DNA of 64,000 nucleotides from Pseudomonadota bacterium (GTDB lineage Bacteria; Myxococcota; Myxococcia; Myxococcales; Myxococcaceae): the NCBI GenBank assembly GCA_023423535.1, contig JAFAFL010000137.1, positions 248,001 to 312,000 on the forward strand, given 5' to 3'. The notes below the pieces were generated by a model. It ran no database searches. It was given only the letters and a program-made list of their open reading frames with translations, and was not told the origin of the DNA. The position numbers and the translations under genes were made by a program. This document shows, piece after piece, positions 34,349 through 42,994 of this stretch (position 1 is the first letter of the stretch; every line of letters begins with the position of its first letter).

Positions 34349-36358
34349 ATGACCTTCTACGAGGCCGCCCTCCGGGTGCTGGAGGCGGCGGGGCATCCGC
34401 TCCATTTCCACGAAATCACGGAACGGTCCATCCAGCAGAACCTCCTGTCCCACATCGGCAAGACGCCCGAGTTGACCATGCTGTCCCGGTTGCTCGCCAT
34501 GGCGCGCCGGAAGACGGACCGGAAGGTGGTCGTCACCACGAAGGACACCTTCGCGCTGGCCGACTGGGCGCTGCCGGAGGAGCCGGACGCGCTGGCGCAG
34601 ACCGCCCTGTCGGAGAACCGCGAAGAGGACAACCTGCCGCCGCTGCGTCCCGCGGAGCGTCACCCGGAGCCGCGCTCGGAGAACGTGCGCGTGGCCGGGC
34701 GCGGCGTGGAGCGCAAGCGCCGCCGCGACGAGGAGGACGACGGCAAGCGCCGGAAGAAGAAGTTCCCGCCGGTGCCGGAGGTCGTGTTCGAGATCCTCAG
34801 CGACGAGGGCACGGGGCTCTCCGCGCGCGCGCTGGTGGAGCGGGCGCGGGAGCGGGGCCTTGCCTCGGACGAGTTGCGCGAGGAGCAGGTCCTCACCGCG
34901 CTGCTCGAGGACAACCAGCGCCGCATCGACGCGGGGCGTCGGCCGCAGTTCCTCTACGAGAAGGAAGGCTCGCTCATCGCGCTCGAGCGCGCGGGGGCGC
35001 CTTCGCCCATGTCGCCGCAGGAGCTGCAGGCCGCGTTCGCCGCGGCGGTGGGCGTGCCCATGGAGGCGGGCCGTCCGGTGCTCCCGCAGAAGGGCGCGCT
35101 CTCTCCCGAGGCCGCGAAGGAGCTCGGCGAGGCCCAGGCGGCGCTCAAGACGGCGGTCAAGACTGCCCGGCGCGCCACCGCGTCGGCGCTGCGCAAGCGG
35201 CTCTCGGAGCTCGACGGCGGCACGTTCGAGAAGGCGGTGGTCAAGCTCCTCCACGCCGAGGGCTTCCGCGAGCTGAAGGTCGCCAAGCGCTCGCGTGACG
35301 CGCAGGTGCTCACCGCGAGGAAGAAGGAGGGAAGCCTCGAGCTCCGCTTTGCGATCCGCGTGCTGCACAGCGGCGCGCAGATCGATCGGAAGGCGATCCA
35401 GGAGGCGCGGAAGGACGCGTCGCACCACTCCACGAACGTGTCGCTGCTGGTGACGTCCGGCGAGCTGCGCGGGGACTCTCGCGGCGAGGCGGTCTCCGGT
35501 GGCTCGCTGGTGTTCGTGTGGGCCGGTGACGCGCTGGCGGACCGGTTCCTCGACGAGGGGCTCGGCGTGACGGTGACGCAGCTGCCGGTGTTCGAGCTCG
35601 ACGAGAGGTTCTTCGAGACCGCGCGGGTGGATGCGGAGGAGAGCGCGCGCCGGCGCGAGGAGCGCCAGAAGGACAAGAAGCGCGACGACCGCCGCGACCG
35701 TCCGCCCCGCGCCGAGAAGGAGCCGCGCGAGGCCCAGGGCGCCGACGAGGAGTCGGAAGAGGGGGCCGAGAAGGAGGAGGCTCCCCGCGAGCGCGCGCGG
35801 GATCGCGATCGTGATCGCGAGAGGAACCGCGAGGATCGCCCCTCTTCGATGACCGTCGAAGCTTCGCCGGAGCCGCTGTCCGAGCGCCCGGTGGGGCTCG
35901 CCGCGGACGCGGGTGACGAGGACGACGAAGGAGAGGACGACGAGGGCGACGACGAGGAGGGTTCGCGCGCCGAGAGTGAGGGCGGAGCGCCCGGAGCCGC
36001 CGGGAGTGCCGGTGAGCGCAAGCGCCGCCGCCGCCGCCGCCGTGGGCGCCGCGGACGTGGCAACAAGCCCAACGAGGGTGGGGCCGAGGCCTCCGAAGGC
36101 AATGGCAACGGTGGCCCCGCGCCTGCCGCTGCCCCTGCCGCTCCGACTGCTCCTGCTTCGTCCGCTGAGAGCGAGGCCCCGGCTGCCGCACCGGGCCCGG
36201 CCGAAGAGACGAAGGTGACCGAGGCGGCCGAGGTGTCCGATTCGACCGAAGCGCAGCCTCCGCGCGTGGCCGCCGCCGAGCCGCCGCCGTCCGAGGCCGC
36301 CGCGCAGACGCCTCCGCCGCCGGCCGAGGGCGCGGGTGAGGATGGTGCGGCGAGCTAG
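34349..36358 (+). CDS. HARE-HTH protein with Mrr-like degenerate nuclease domain and long disordered tail
   Basis: 669 residues. The N-terminal 75 residues (TFYEAALRVLEAAGHPLHFHEITE) are the HARE-HTH domain found in HB1/ASXL proteins and restriction-type enzymes, where it may read DNA modification. A second winged-helix-like region follows at about 145-215 (FEILSDEGTGLSARALVERARERG). Residues 285-370 resemble an Mrr-type PD-(D/E)xK domain (FEKAVVKLLHAEGF), but the Q-x-K core is replaced by ELRFAIR, so catalysis is doubtful. Residues 430-669 are low complexity: Arg/Glu/Asp blocks, a run of Arg repeats (RKRRRRRRRGRRGRG) and Pro/Ala/Glu tail. No obvious Shine-Dalgarno. Overlaps the lipoprotein gene downstream by 17 bp or so. 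Confidence 0.8.
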   Translation: MTFYEAALRVLEAAGHPLHFHEITERSIQQNLLSHIGKTPELTMLSRLLAMARRKTDRKVVVTTKDTFALADWALPEEPDALAQTALSENREEDNLPPLRPAERHPEPRSENVRVAGRGVERKRRRDEEDDGKRRKKKFPPVPEVVFEILSDEGTGLSARALVERARERGLASDELREEQVLTALLEDNQRRIDAGRRPQFLYEKEGSLIALERAGAPSPMSPQELQAAFAAAVGVPMEAGRPVLPQKGALSPEAAKELGEAQAALKTAVKTARRATASALRKRLSELDGGTFEKAVVKLLHAEGFRELKVAKRSRDAQVLTARKKEGSLELRFAIRVLHSGAQIDRKAIQEARKDASHHSTNVSLLVTSGELRGDSRGEAVSGGSLVFVWAGDALADRFLDEGLGVTVTQLPVFELDERFFETARVDAEESARRREERQKDKKRDDRRDRPPRAEKEPREAQGADEESEEGAEKEEAPRERARDRDRDRERNREDRPSSMTVEASPEPLSERPVGLAADAGDEDDEGEDDEGDDEEGSRAESEGGAPGAAGSAGERKRRRRRRRGRRGRGNKPNEGGAEASEGNGNGGPAPAAAPAAPTAPASSAESEAPAAAPGPAEETKVTEAAEVSDSTEAQPPRVAAAEPPPSEAAAQTPPPPAEGAGEDGAAS

Positions 36359-37268
36359 CGCCGCACGGCGGCTGACGGGGACGGCGCTGCTGCTGCTGCT
36401 CCTCGTCACCGCGGCCTGCTCCGGCTCCGGAAAACATCCGGTGGCCGGGGTGGAGGTGCAGGGCGCGACCGTGCAGGGCAACGCGCTGTTGGGGATGACG
36501 CCGCCGCAGGTCGAGGACCTCGTGCGCGAGGTGCTCCGGCGCCAGGGCCAGTTCACCTTCGTGGATCCGAAGAGCGCGCGCGTGCGCGAAGCGAAGGGCG
36601 GCGAGGTCCCGGTGACGCTGGCGGTGGAGGTCCCCTTCACCCGCGAATCCGACAAGGCCGACCGCCCGGGCCCGTTCGCGGAAGTGGGCGTGACGCTGAC
36701 CGTGCGCCGCAGGGTGGAGGGGCTCACGCACCGCTACGAGCTGACCGGCTTCGCGGAGCGCCCCATCGAAGACGCGAAGTCCGCAGGGGCACGCCAGGCC
36801 GCCATGCGCGAGGCGCTGGAGGCTGCGCTGCGAGACGCGGCGGACGCGGTGAACGTGCAGCTGCGCGCGCTGAAGGCGAAGGACGCCCAACTGGTGGCGC
36901 AGCTGTCCGGCGAGGACGAGACCGCGCGCGAGGCGGCGCTGACGGTGCTCACCGAACGGGGTCACCCCGCGGCGGTGGACGCGCTGCTCGAGCGGTTGAA
37001 GGGCGACGCCGATCCGGAGCGGGTGCGACGGGCGATGGGCGCGCTGGCGGAGCTTCGGGAGGAGCGCGCGGTGCGGCCCCTCATCGAGAGCACCCGCGGG
37101 CGCGACGCAGGCTACGTGCGGGAGGTCGTCTTCGCGCTGGCGCAGATCGGCGGCGACGAGGCGATGGCGTACGTGTTCACGGTGGCGCAGGGCCACGACG
37201 ATCCGGCGGTGCGCGCGGCGGCGGAGCAGGCGATGGGCGAGCTTCGTCAGCGCGACGCGAGCCGGTAG
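36342..37268 (+). CDS. HEAT-repeat lipoprotein
   Basis: 308 residues from the ATG at 36342 (GTG at 36336 also in frame); lipobox LVTAAC near residue 25. The mature N-terminal half is a strand-rich domain with alternating charged and hydrophobic residues (FTFVDPKSARVREAKGGEVPVTLAVEV). The C-terminal half (about 185-300) has HEAT-like repeats (ALTVLTERGHPAAVDALLERLKGDADPERVRRAMGALAELREERAVRPLIE), which usually bind proteins. It starts inside the 3' end of the HARE-HTH gene and is followed 15 bp later by another lipoprotein, so translational coupling in one transcript is probable. Confidence 0.78.
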   Translation: MVRRASAARRLTGTALLLLLLVTAACSGSGKHPVAGVEVQGATVQGNALLGMTPPQVEDLVREVLRRQGQFTFVDPKSARVREAKGGEVPVTLAVEVPFTRESDKADRPGPFAEVGVTLTVRRRVEGLTHRYELTGFAERPIEDAKSAGARQAAMREALEAALRDAADAVNVQLRALKAKDAQLVAQLSGEDETAREAALTVLTERGHPAAVDALLERLKGDADPERVRRAMGALAELREERAVRPLIESTRGRDAGYVREVVFALAQIGGDEAMAYVFTVAQGHDDPAVRAAAEQAMGELRQRDASR

Positions 37269-37283
37269 CGGAAGGGACGGGAG

Positions 37284-37874
37284 ATGAGGCCTCGGTTCGG
37301 TCGGTGCTTTCTGATGTCGGCGGCTCTCGCCGCGGCGGTGCTCAGCGGCTGCGCCGGCCGGGAGGTGAAGCCCGAAGATCGCGCGCCGGAGCTGTCGGCG
37401 TACCTGCCGCTCGCGGTGGGGAACACCTGGCTCTACGAGCGCGAGCTGCTCGGCGAGAAGGGCGAGCACCGGGTCCGGCTCGTGCGCGAGGAGGCTGGCT
37501 TCTTCTACGACGAGGCGGGCAACGCGCTCAGCGTGGACGCGTACGGCATCCGCGACCCGAAGCGCTACCTCCTGCGCCATCCGGTCGAGGCAGGCCGCGA
37601 GTGGACGACGGTCGTCTCGGTCTCGAGCATGGAGCGCTACCGGATCCTCGACGCGGGCTTCCGCTGCGAGGTCCCCGCCGGCGCCTTCAGCGACTGCGTG
37701 CGCGTGGAGGCGCGCAGCCGCATCGACGCCGAGCGATCGATGGTCAACGTCATCACCTTCGCGCCCGGCGTGGGGATGGTCCGCTTCGACTTCTCGCTCG
37801 ACGCGAAGGGCGAGCGCATCCCGCAGGGGCGGATGGTGCTCAAGCGCTTCGAGCCCGCGAAGCCGGGGAGCTGA
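37284..37874 (+). CDS. Small lipoprotein of unknown function
   Basis: 196 residues; lipobox VLSGC at the end of a typical signal peptide. The mature protein has mixed helix and strand (YLPLAVGNTWLYEREL, GFRCEVPAGAFSDCVRVEA) with a Cys pair that may be a disulfide. The 'PLAVGNTW' pattern is common in bacterial lipoproteins with a start of a beta-sandwich. Its function is not known. It is 15 bp after the HEAT lipoprotein and 3 bp before hom, so it belongs to the same operon. Confidence 0.72.
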   Translation: MRPRFGRCFLMSAALAAAVLSGCAGREVKPEDRAPELSAYLPLAVGNTWLYERELLGEKGEHRVRLVREEAGFFYDEAGNALSVDAYGIRDPKRYLLRHPVEAGREWTTVVSVSSMERYRILDAGFRCEVPAGAFSDCVRVEARSRIDAERSMVNVITFAPGVGMVRFDFSLDAKGERIPQGRMVLKRFEPAKPGS

Positions 37875-37877
37875 AGG

Positions 37878-39188
37878 GTGCCGCTTCGCGAGATCGGCAT
37901 CGCGCTGTGCGGCCTCGGCAACGTGGGGCTGGGGACCTACCGGATCCTCCGTGAGCACGCGGCGGTGATCGAACGGCGGCTCGGCGCGCGGATCGTCTTG
38001 CGGCACGTGCTCGTCCGCGAGCCGCGCAAGCACGCCCACGAGCCGGGCCTCGAGGGCCTGCTCACGTCCGACGCGCAGCGGGTGCTCGACGATCCGGAGG
38101 TCGCGATCGTGGTGGAGCTCATCGGCGGCACCGGCGCGGCGCGCGACCTCGTCTCGGCTGCGCTGGAGCGGGGCAAGCACGTGGTCACCGCGAACAAGGC
38201 GCTCGTCTCCGGGCACGGCGAGGCGCTCTTCTCGCTCGCGCAGGAGCGGGGCGTGGGCCTGCACTTCGAGGGCGCGGTGTGCGGCGGGATCCCCATCATC
38301 CGCACCCTGCGCGAGGCGCTCGCCTCCGACCGGATCAACGCGCTGTGGGGCATCGTCAACGGCACCACGAACTTCATCCTCTCGGCGATGGCGGACGAAG
38401 GTCAGGGCTACAGGGACGCTCTCCGGCGCGCGCAGGCGATGGGCTTCGCCGAGGCGGATCCGACGCTGGACGTGAGCGGGCAGGACGCGGCGCAGAAGCT
38501 CGCGCTGCTGGCGTCATTGGCCTTCACCGCGCGGCTGCGGCCGGAGCAGTTTCCGGTGGAGGGCATCGACGGGCTCGACGCGGTGGACGTCGCGGCGGCG
38601 CGCGAGTTCGGCTACGCGCTGAAGCTCCTCGCGGTGGCGAAGCGGACGCCGGAGGGACTGGAGGCGCGGGTCGGTCCCTGCTTCGTGCCCGCGCGCTCCC
38701 CGCTGGCGGACGTGCGCGGCGCGTTCAACGCGGTGCTCCTCGAGTCCGCGGCGCTGGGCCCGGCGCTCTTCTACGGCCAGGGCGCGGGCGCGATGCCCAC
38801 CGGCAGCGCGGTCGTCTCGGACGTGCTCGACGTTTGCCGCAACGTGCTGGCCGGAATCGGCGGCCGGCTGCCGATGCCGTACGGCGCGAACCTCTCCGAC
38901 CTCCCGCTCCTGCCCGCCGAGGCGCGAACGGGCCGCTGGTTCCTGCGCTTCCGGGTGAGGGACACGCCGGGCGTGCTCGGGCGCATCGCCACCGTGCTCG
39001 GCGAACGGGGCGTGAGCATCGAGTCGCTGGTGCAGCGCGGCGGAGAAGACCTGCGCGACGGCGAGGCGCGCATCCTCCTCTTCACCCACCAGACCCGCGA
39101 GGCGGACCTTCGCGCGGCGGTCATGCAGATCGACGCGCTGCCCACCACCGCGGCGCCCACGCGCTCCCTGCGCATCGAAGAGGTCTGA
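37878..39188 (+). CDS. hom: Homoserine dehydrogenase with ACT domain
   Basis: 436 residues starting with GTG. Reduces aspartate semialdehyde to homoserine for threonine, methionine and isoleucine synthesis. NAD(P) motif GLGNVGLG at 12-19; the substrate signature VNGTTNFIL near 160; the conserved lysine region ANKAL near 113. The C-terminal ACT domain (about 350-430: RFRVRDTPGVLGRIATVLGERGVSIESL) is the usual amino-acid-binding regulatory part, so feedback inhibition by threonine is expected. The YoaK gene follows by 4 bp. Confidence 0.96.
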   Translation: MPLREIGIALCGLGNVGLGTYRILREHAAVIERRLGARIVLRHVLVREPRKHAHEPGLEGLLTSDAQRVLDDPEVAIVVELIGGTGAARDLVSAALERGKHVVTANKALVSGHGEALFSLAQERGVGLHFEGAVCGGIPIIRTLREALASDRINALWGIVNGTTNFILSAMADEGQGYRDALRRAQAMGFAEADPTLDVSGQDAAQKLALLASLAFTARLRPEQFPVEGIDGLDAVDVAAAREFGYALKLLAVAKRTPEGLEARVGPCFVPARSPLADVRGAFNAVLLESAALGPALFYGQGAGAMPTGSAVVSDVLDVCRNVLAGIGGRLPMPYGANLSDLPLLPAEARTGRWFLRFRVRDTPGVLGRIATVLGERGVSIESLVQRGGEDLRDGEARILLFTHQTREADLRAAVMQIDALPTTAAPTRSLRIEEV

Positions 39189-39192
39189 GCGG

Positions 39193-39939
39193 ATGCCCCT
39201 GAGCGGCGAAGGCTCCTCGCGGACCTTCCGGCAGAACGTGACGCTGGCGGTGCTGCTCGCGAGCGTGGCGGGCGCGGTGAACGCGGTGGGCTTCTTCGTG
39301 CTCGGCACCCACACCTCGCACATGAGCGGGCACGTGGCGGAGCTCGGCGAGGCGCTGGGCACGGGCGAGTTCGCGCTGGCGAAGACCGCTGTCGGCTGGG
39401 TGCTCGCGTTCGTCGGCGGCGCGGCGACCGCGTCGGTGATGGTCGAGCTCGGGCGGAGGCGGCTGCGCCGAGGCCGCTACGTGGCCCCGCTGGCCCTCGA
39501 GGCGGTCATCCTCGTCTGGGTCGCGGCGGTGGCGGTGAAGGGCTCCTTGAGCCAGCGGGACGCCCTGGCGGCGCTGCTGGCGTTCGCCATGGGGATGCAG
39601 AACGCGCTGGTCACCCGCATCAGCAACGCGGTCATCCGCACCACGCACCTCACCGGCGTGCTCACCGACATCGGCATCGGGCTCGTCAGCCTCATCTCCT
39701 GGTTCCGGCTCCACCGCGAGGTGCTCGGAGAGGAGGGCGGCTTTTTCGCTTCGCTGCGGCGCGCAGAGCCCCTGCGGAACCTCTGGCTGCACTTCGCGCT
39801 GCTCTCCTCGTTCGTCGCCGGCGCCGCGGTGGGACCTGTGCTCCTGCACGCGTGGGACGCGCGCGCGCTGTCGCTGCCGGTGGCCGGGCTCCTCCTCCTC
39901 ATCGCGCTCGATCTTCGGACGGTGCGACAGCCCGGGTGA
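39193..39939 (+). CDS. YoaK/DUF1275-family membrane protein
   Basis: 248 residues with six or seven hydrophobic helices. Family marks are the N-terminal AGAVNAVGFFVLGTHTSHMSGH, and the central MGMQNALVTRISNAVIRTTHLTGVLTDIG segment. DUF1275 members are predicted transporters without an established substrate. It follows hom by 4 bp and ends 87 bp before birA. Confidence 0.85.
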   Translation: MPLSGEGSSRTFRQNVTLAVLLASVAGAVNAVGFFVLGTHTSHMSGHVAELGEALGTGEFALAKTAVGWVLAFVGGAATASVMVELGRRRLRRGRYVAPLALEAVILVWVAAVAVKGSLSQRDALAALLAFAMGMQNALVTRISNAVIRTTHLTGVLTDIGIGLVSLISWFRLHREVLGEEGGFFASLRRAEPLRNLWLHFALLSSFVAGAAVGPVLLHAWDARALSLPVAGLLLLIALDLRTVRQPG

Positions 39940-40026
39940 CCCGTGGTCGCAGGGCAGGCGAGGGGACTCGGGCCCCTCCGCCTCTGGCGTTGATCCTGTC
40001 GGGTGCCGCCCATACCCTCCGGGCCC

Positions 40027-41040
40027 ATGGACCGAGTCGAGCAGACCACCGAGGAGCTCGTGCTCTCGTTCCTCGCCGAGGGCGGTGACGACTTCACCTC
40101 CGGCGAGGCCCTCTCCGGCAAGCTGGGGCTCACCCGGACCGCGGTCTGGAAGTGCGTGGCCTCGCTGCGAGAGAAGGGCTACCGGATCGACGCGGTGCCG
40201 GCGCGCGGCTACCGCCTGGTGGAGGTCCCCGACCGGCTCACCGCGCTGGAGCTGCAGCCGCTCTTGGGCACGCACAGCCTCGGGCGCGTCATCCACTTCC
40301 ACGACGAAGTGCCCTCCACCAACGAGGCGGCCTTCCGGCTCGCGCAGGAGGGCGCCGCGCACGGCGAGGTGGTGATCGCCGAGACGCAGACGAAGGGCCG
40401 CGGCCGCCGCGGTCGCGTGTGGTCCTCGCCGCCGGGCGTGAACCTCTACTTCTCCGCGGTCCTGCGGCCGGAGCTTCCCCCGCAGCGCGCGCCGGAGCTG
40501 ACGCTGGTGGCGGCGGTGGCGGTGGCCCAGGCGCTGAGGGATGCGGGCGCGCCGCTGGCGGCGATCAAGTGGCCGAACGACCTGCTCATCGACGGGAAGA
40601 AGTGCGCGGGCATCCTCACCGAGCTCTCCGCCGAGCCGGAGCAGGTGCACTTCGTCGTCCTCGGCGTGGGCGTGAACCTCAACCTCGATCCCGCGGAGCT
40701 TCCGCCGGAGCTTCAGAGCACGGCGACCTCGCTGATGGCGGCGCGCGACGGACACCGGGTGCCCCGGGCGCTCTTCACCGCGGCGCTGCTGACGAGGCTC
40801 GAGGAGTGGCTCGACCTCCACGCCGACGAGGGCTTCGCGCCGGTCCAGAAGATGTGGCGCGACCTGTCGGGGACCCTGGGCCAGACCGTCCTGGTCAAGA
40901 CGGAGCGCCGCGAGTTCACCGGCGTGGCCGAGGACGTGGACGACGCCGGCGCGCTGCTGGTGCGGACGAGCGAAGGCCTCGAGCGCGTGCTCTCGGGCGA
41001 CGTGGAGCAGCTCCGGCCGCGCGGCGCCGCACGCTCGTAG
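40027..41040 (+). CDS. birA: Bifunctional biotin--protein ligase / biotin operon repressor
   Basis: 337 residues from the ATG at 40027 (an in-frame ATG eight codons earlier is also possible). BirA activates biotin to biotinyl-AMP and attaches it to carboxylase carrier domains. An N-terminal winged helix (GEALSGKLGLTRTAVWKCVASLREKGYRI, 20-50) gives DNA binding, so repressor function is likely. The ligase has the biotinyl-AMP loop GRGRRGRVW near 127 and KWPNDLLIDGKKCAGIL near 175, with the C-terminal SH3-like domain at about 285-330. No biotin operon lies in the window. It is followed by coaX. Confidence 0.95.
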   Translation: MDRVEQTTEELVLSFLAEGGDDFTSGEALSGKLGLTRTAVWKCVASLREKGYRIDAVPARGYRLVEVPDRLTALELQPLLGTHSLGRVIHFHDEVPSTNEAAFRLAQEGAAHGEVVIAETQTKGRGRRGRVWSSPPGVNLYFSAVLRPELPPQRAPELTLVAAVAVAQALRDAGAPLAAIKWPNDLLIDGKKCAGILTELSAEPEQVHFVVLGVGVNLNLDPAELPPELQSTATSLMAARDGHRVPRALFTAALLTRLEEWLDLHADEGFAPVQKMWRDLSGTLGQTVLVKTERREFTGVAEDVDDAGALLVRTSEGLERVLSGDVEQLRPRGAARS

Positions 41041-41094
41041 GGCCCGCATCGCGGCATGGCGGGCGGGTGGGGGCGGGGTAGACTCGCGGCCCAC

Positions 41095-41862
41095 ATGCTC
41101 CTGGCCATCGACGTCGGCAACACGAACACCGTCCTCGGCGCGTACGACGGCAAGCGCCTCTGCGCGCACTGGAGGCTCGAGACGCACGCGCGGCGCACCT
41201 CGGACGAGTGGGGCCTGCTCGTGCGGCAGCTCTTCGCCTGGTCGAAGCTCGACGCGGACGCGGTGGAGGCGGTGGCGGTCTCCAGCGTGGTGCCGCCGCT
41301 GCAGTTCCAGCTCGAGCGCATGAGCGAACGCTTCTTCGGGAAGAAGCCCATGTTCGTGGGCCCGGGCGTGAAGACGGGGATGCCCATCCTCTACGACAAC
41401 CCGCGCGAGGTCGGCGCGGACCGGATCGTCAACGCGGTGGCCGCCTACGAGAAGCACCGGGGCGGGCTCATCGTGGTGGACTTCGGGACGGCGACCACCT
41501 TCGACGCGGTGACGCCGAAGGGCGAGTACCTCGGCGGGAGCATCTGCCCGGGCATCGCCATCAGCATGGACGCGCTCTTCACCCACGCCTCGAAGCTGCC
41601 GCGGGTGGAGTTCACGAGGCCCCCTCACGTGGTGGGCCGCAACACCGTGCACTCGATGCAGAGCGGGCTCGTGTACGGCTACGTGGGGCTCGTGGACGGC
41701 ATCTGCGAGCGGATGCGCGCGGAGCTCGGCTTCCCCGCGAAGGTCGTCGCCACCGGCGGCCTCGCCCCGCTCATCGCCGCCGAGTCCCGCACCATCGAAG
41801 AGGTGGACGAGTTCCTCACCCTCGAGGGCCTGCGCCTCATCCACGGGAGGAACCACACGTGA
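41095..41862 (+). CDS. coaX: Type III pantothenate kinase
   Basis: 255 residues from the ATG at 41095. First step of coenzyme A synthesis. Phosphate-binding DVGNTN at 6-11, the catalytic acidic segment DFGTATTFD near 127, and GGLAPL near 225 are all family motifs. The neighbouring birA gene is a frequent partner in other bacteria. Its stop codon overlaps the GTG start of the repeat protein (GTGA), so the two are coupled. Confidence 0.95.
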   Translation: MLLAIDVGNTNTVLGAYDGKRLCAHWRLETHARRTSDEWGLLVRQLFAWSKLDADAVEAVAVSSVVPPLQFQLERMSERFFGKKPMFVGPGVKTGMPILYDNPREVGADRIVNAVAAYEKHRGGLIVVDFGTATTFDAVTPKGEYLGGSICPGIAISMDALFTHASKLPRVEFTRPPHVVGRNTVHSMQSGLVYGYVGLVDGICERMRAELGFPAKVVATGGLAPLIAAESRTIEEVDEFLTLEGLRLIHGRNHT

Positions 41863-42953
41863 ACGGCGCGCCCATCTCGGCGGACTTCCTGCCGCCGAAC
41901 ATGAAGAAGCACGTGGACCCGGCCGCTCCGGTCGCGCTGCGGATGATGGCGGCGAAGGCGCTGGTGCCGCTGGCCGCGAGCGACATGGCGAGCATCCTCT
42001 TCATGCTCACCTATGACGCCGACGCGGCCGTGCGCGAGACCGCGGTGAGGAGCGCGGCGGGGCTGCCGGACCGGATCCTCGCCTCGGCCCTGCGCGACGA
42101 GGCCCTCCCGCCGCCGGTGCTCGGCTTCTATCTGCGCACCCTCTGGGACAAGGACGACTACGCGGAGATGCTCGTCCTCAACGGCGCCACGCCGGACGAG
42201 GACGTGGCGGCGATCACCCCTCGCTGCAGCGCCCGCGTGCTGGAGAGCATCGGCCAGAACCAGCTGCGCCTGTTGCGCCACACGGACATCGTCCGGCAGC
42301 TGTGCCGGAACCCGGTGGCCTCAGGCGCGCTGGTGGACTCCGTCTGCGACTTCGCGGTGCGCAGCGGGGTGGACCTGCCGGACGTGCCGCAGATGACTGC
42401 GGCGAAGGTGCGCATCTTCGGGCCCCAGGCCGCGTCCCAGCCGGTGCAGCAGGGTCCCACCGCCGACGAGGTGCTCACCCAGTTCCAGGAGCTCGTGGAG
42501 GAGGGCGCCTCGCCGCTGGAGGAGGGCAAGCGGCTCACCCTCACCCAGCAGGTGATGAAGATGAGCATCTCGGAGAAGATCAAGCTCGCCACGCGCGGCA
42601 ACAAGGAGGCGCGGGGCCTGCTGCTCCGGGACTCGAACAAGCTCGTGGCCACCGCCGCCATCCGCAGCCCGCGGATCACCGACGGCGAGGTCCTCATGTG
42701 CGCCGCGAACAAGGGCGTGAACGACGAGGTCCTCCGCGTCATCTACTCCAACCGCGAGTGGACGAAGGACTACCGGATCAAGCTCGCGCTGGTGAAGAAC
42801 CCCAAGACGCCGATGGCGCTCTCCATGCGCTTCCTCTCCACGCTGCGCGACAGCGACGTGAAGGACCTCGCGCGCGACCGCAACGTGCCCTCCGGCGTCG
42901 CGCAGCACGCGAAGAAGACGATCGAGAAGAAGACGATGCCGAACCGGAAGTAG
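41859..42953 (+). CDS. Helical-repeat protein of unknown function
   Basis: 364 residues from the GTG at 41859, which overlaps the coaX stop by 4 bp. The sequence is helical throughout, with HEAT-like units (ALVPLAASDMASILFMLTYDADAAVRETAVRSAAGL; LVATAAIRSPRITDGEVLMCAANKGVNDEVLRVI), and a conserved-looking basic C-terminus (KKTIEKKTMPNRK). No signal peptide. I do not recognise a named family. It converges on frzS with a GC-rich hairpin between the stops. Confidence 0.7.
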   Translation: MNGAPISADFLPPNMKKHVDPAAPVALRMMAAKALVPLAASDMASILFMLTYDADAAVRETAVRSAAGLPDRILASALRDEALPPPVLGFYLRTLWDKDDYAEMLVLNGATPDEDVAAITPRCSARVLESIGQNQLRLLRHTDIVRQLCRNPVASGALVDSVCDFAVRSGVDLPDVPQMTAAKVRIFGPQAASQPVQQGPTADEVLTQFQELVEEGASPLEEGKRLTLTQQVMKMSISEKIKLATRGNKEARGLLLRDSNKLVATAAIRSPRITDGEVLMCAANKGVNDEVLRVIYSNREWTKDYRIKLALVKNPKTPMALSMRFLSTLRDSDVKDLARDRNVPSGVAQHAKKTIEKKTMPNRK

Positions 42954-42973
42954 GGGAGGGTTCCATCGCCCGT

Positions 42974-42994
42974 CCCCCGCCGGCCGGCCGGGGG
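42974..42994. terminator. GC-rich hairpin between convergent genes
   Basis: CCCCCG and CGGGGG arms close a loop that itself contains CCGGCCGG. It fills the 41-bp gap between the stop of the repeat-protein gene and the stop of frzS. No T-tract, so it is more likely a rho-assisted or bidirectional block than a classic intrinsic terminator. Confidence 0.5.

Noticed and set aside
35310..38264. Long minus-strand frame across the HARE-HTH, lipoprotein and hom genes
   Set aside because: Crosses three genes with good starts, and composition is that of a shadow frame.
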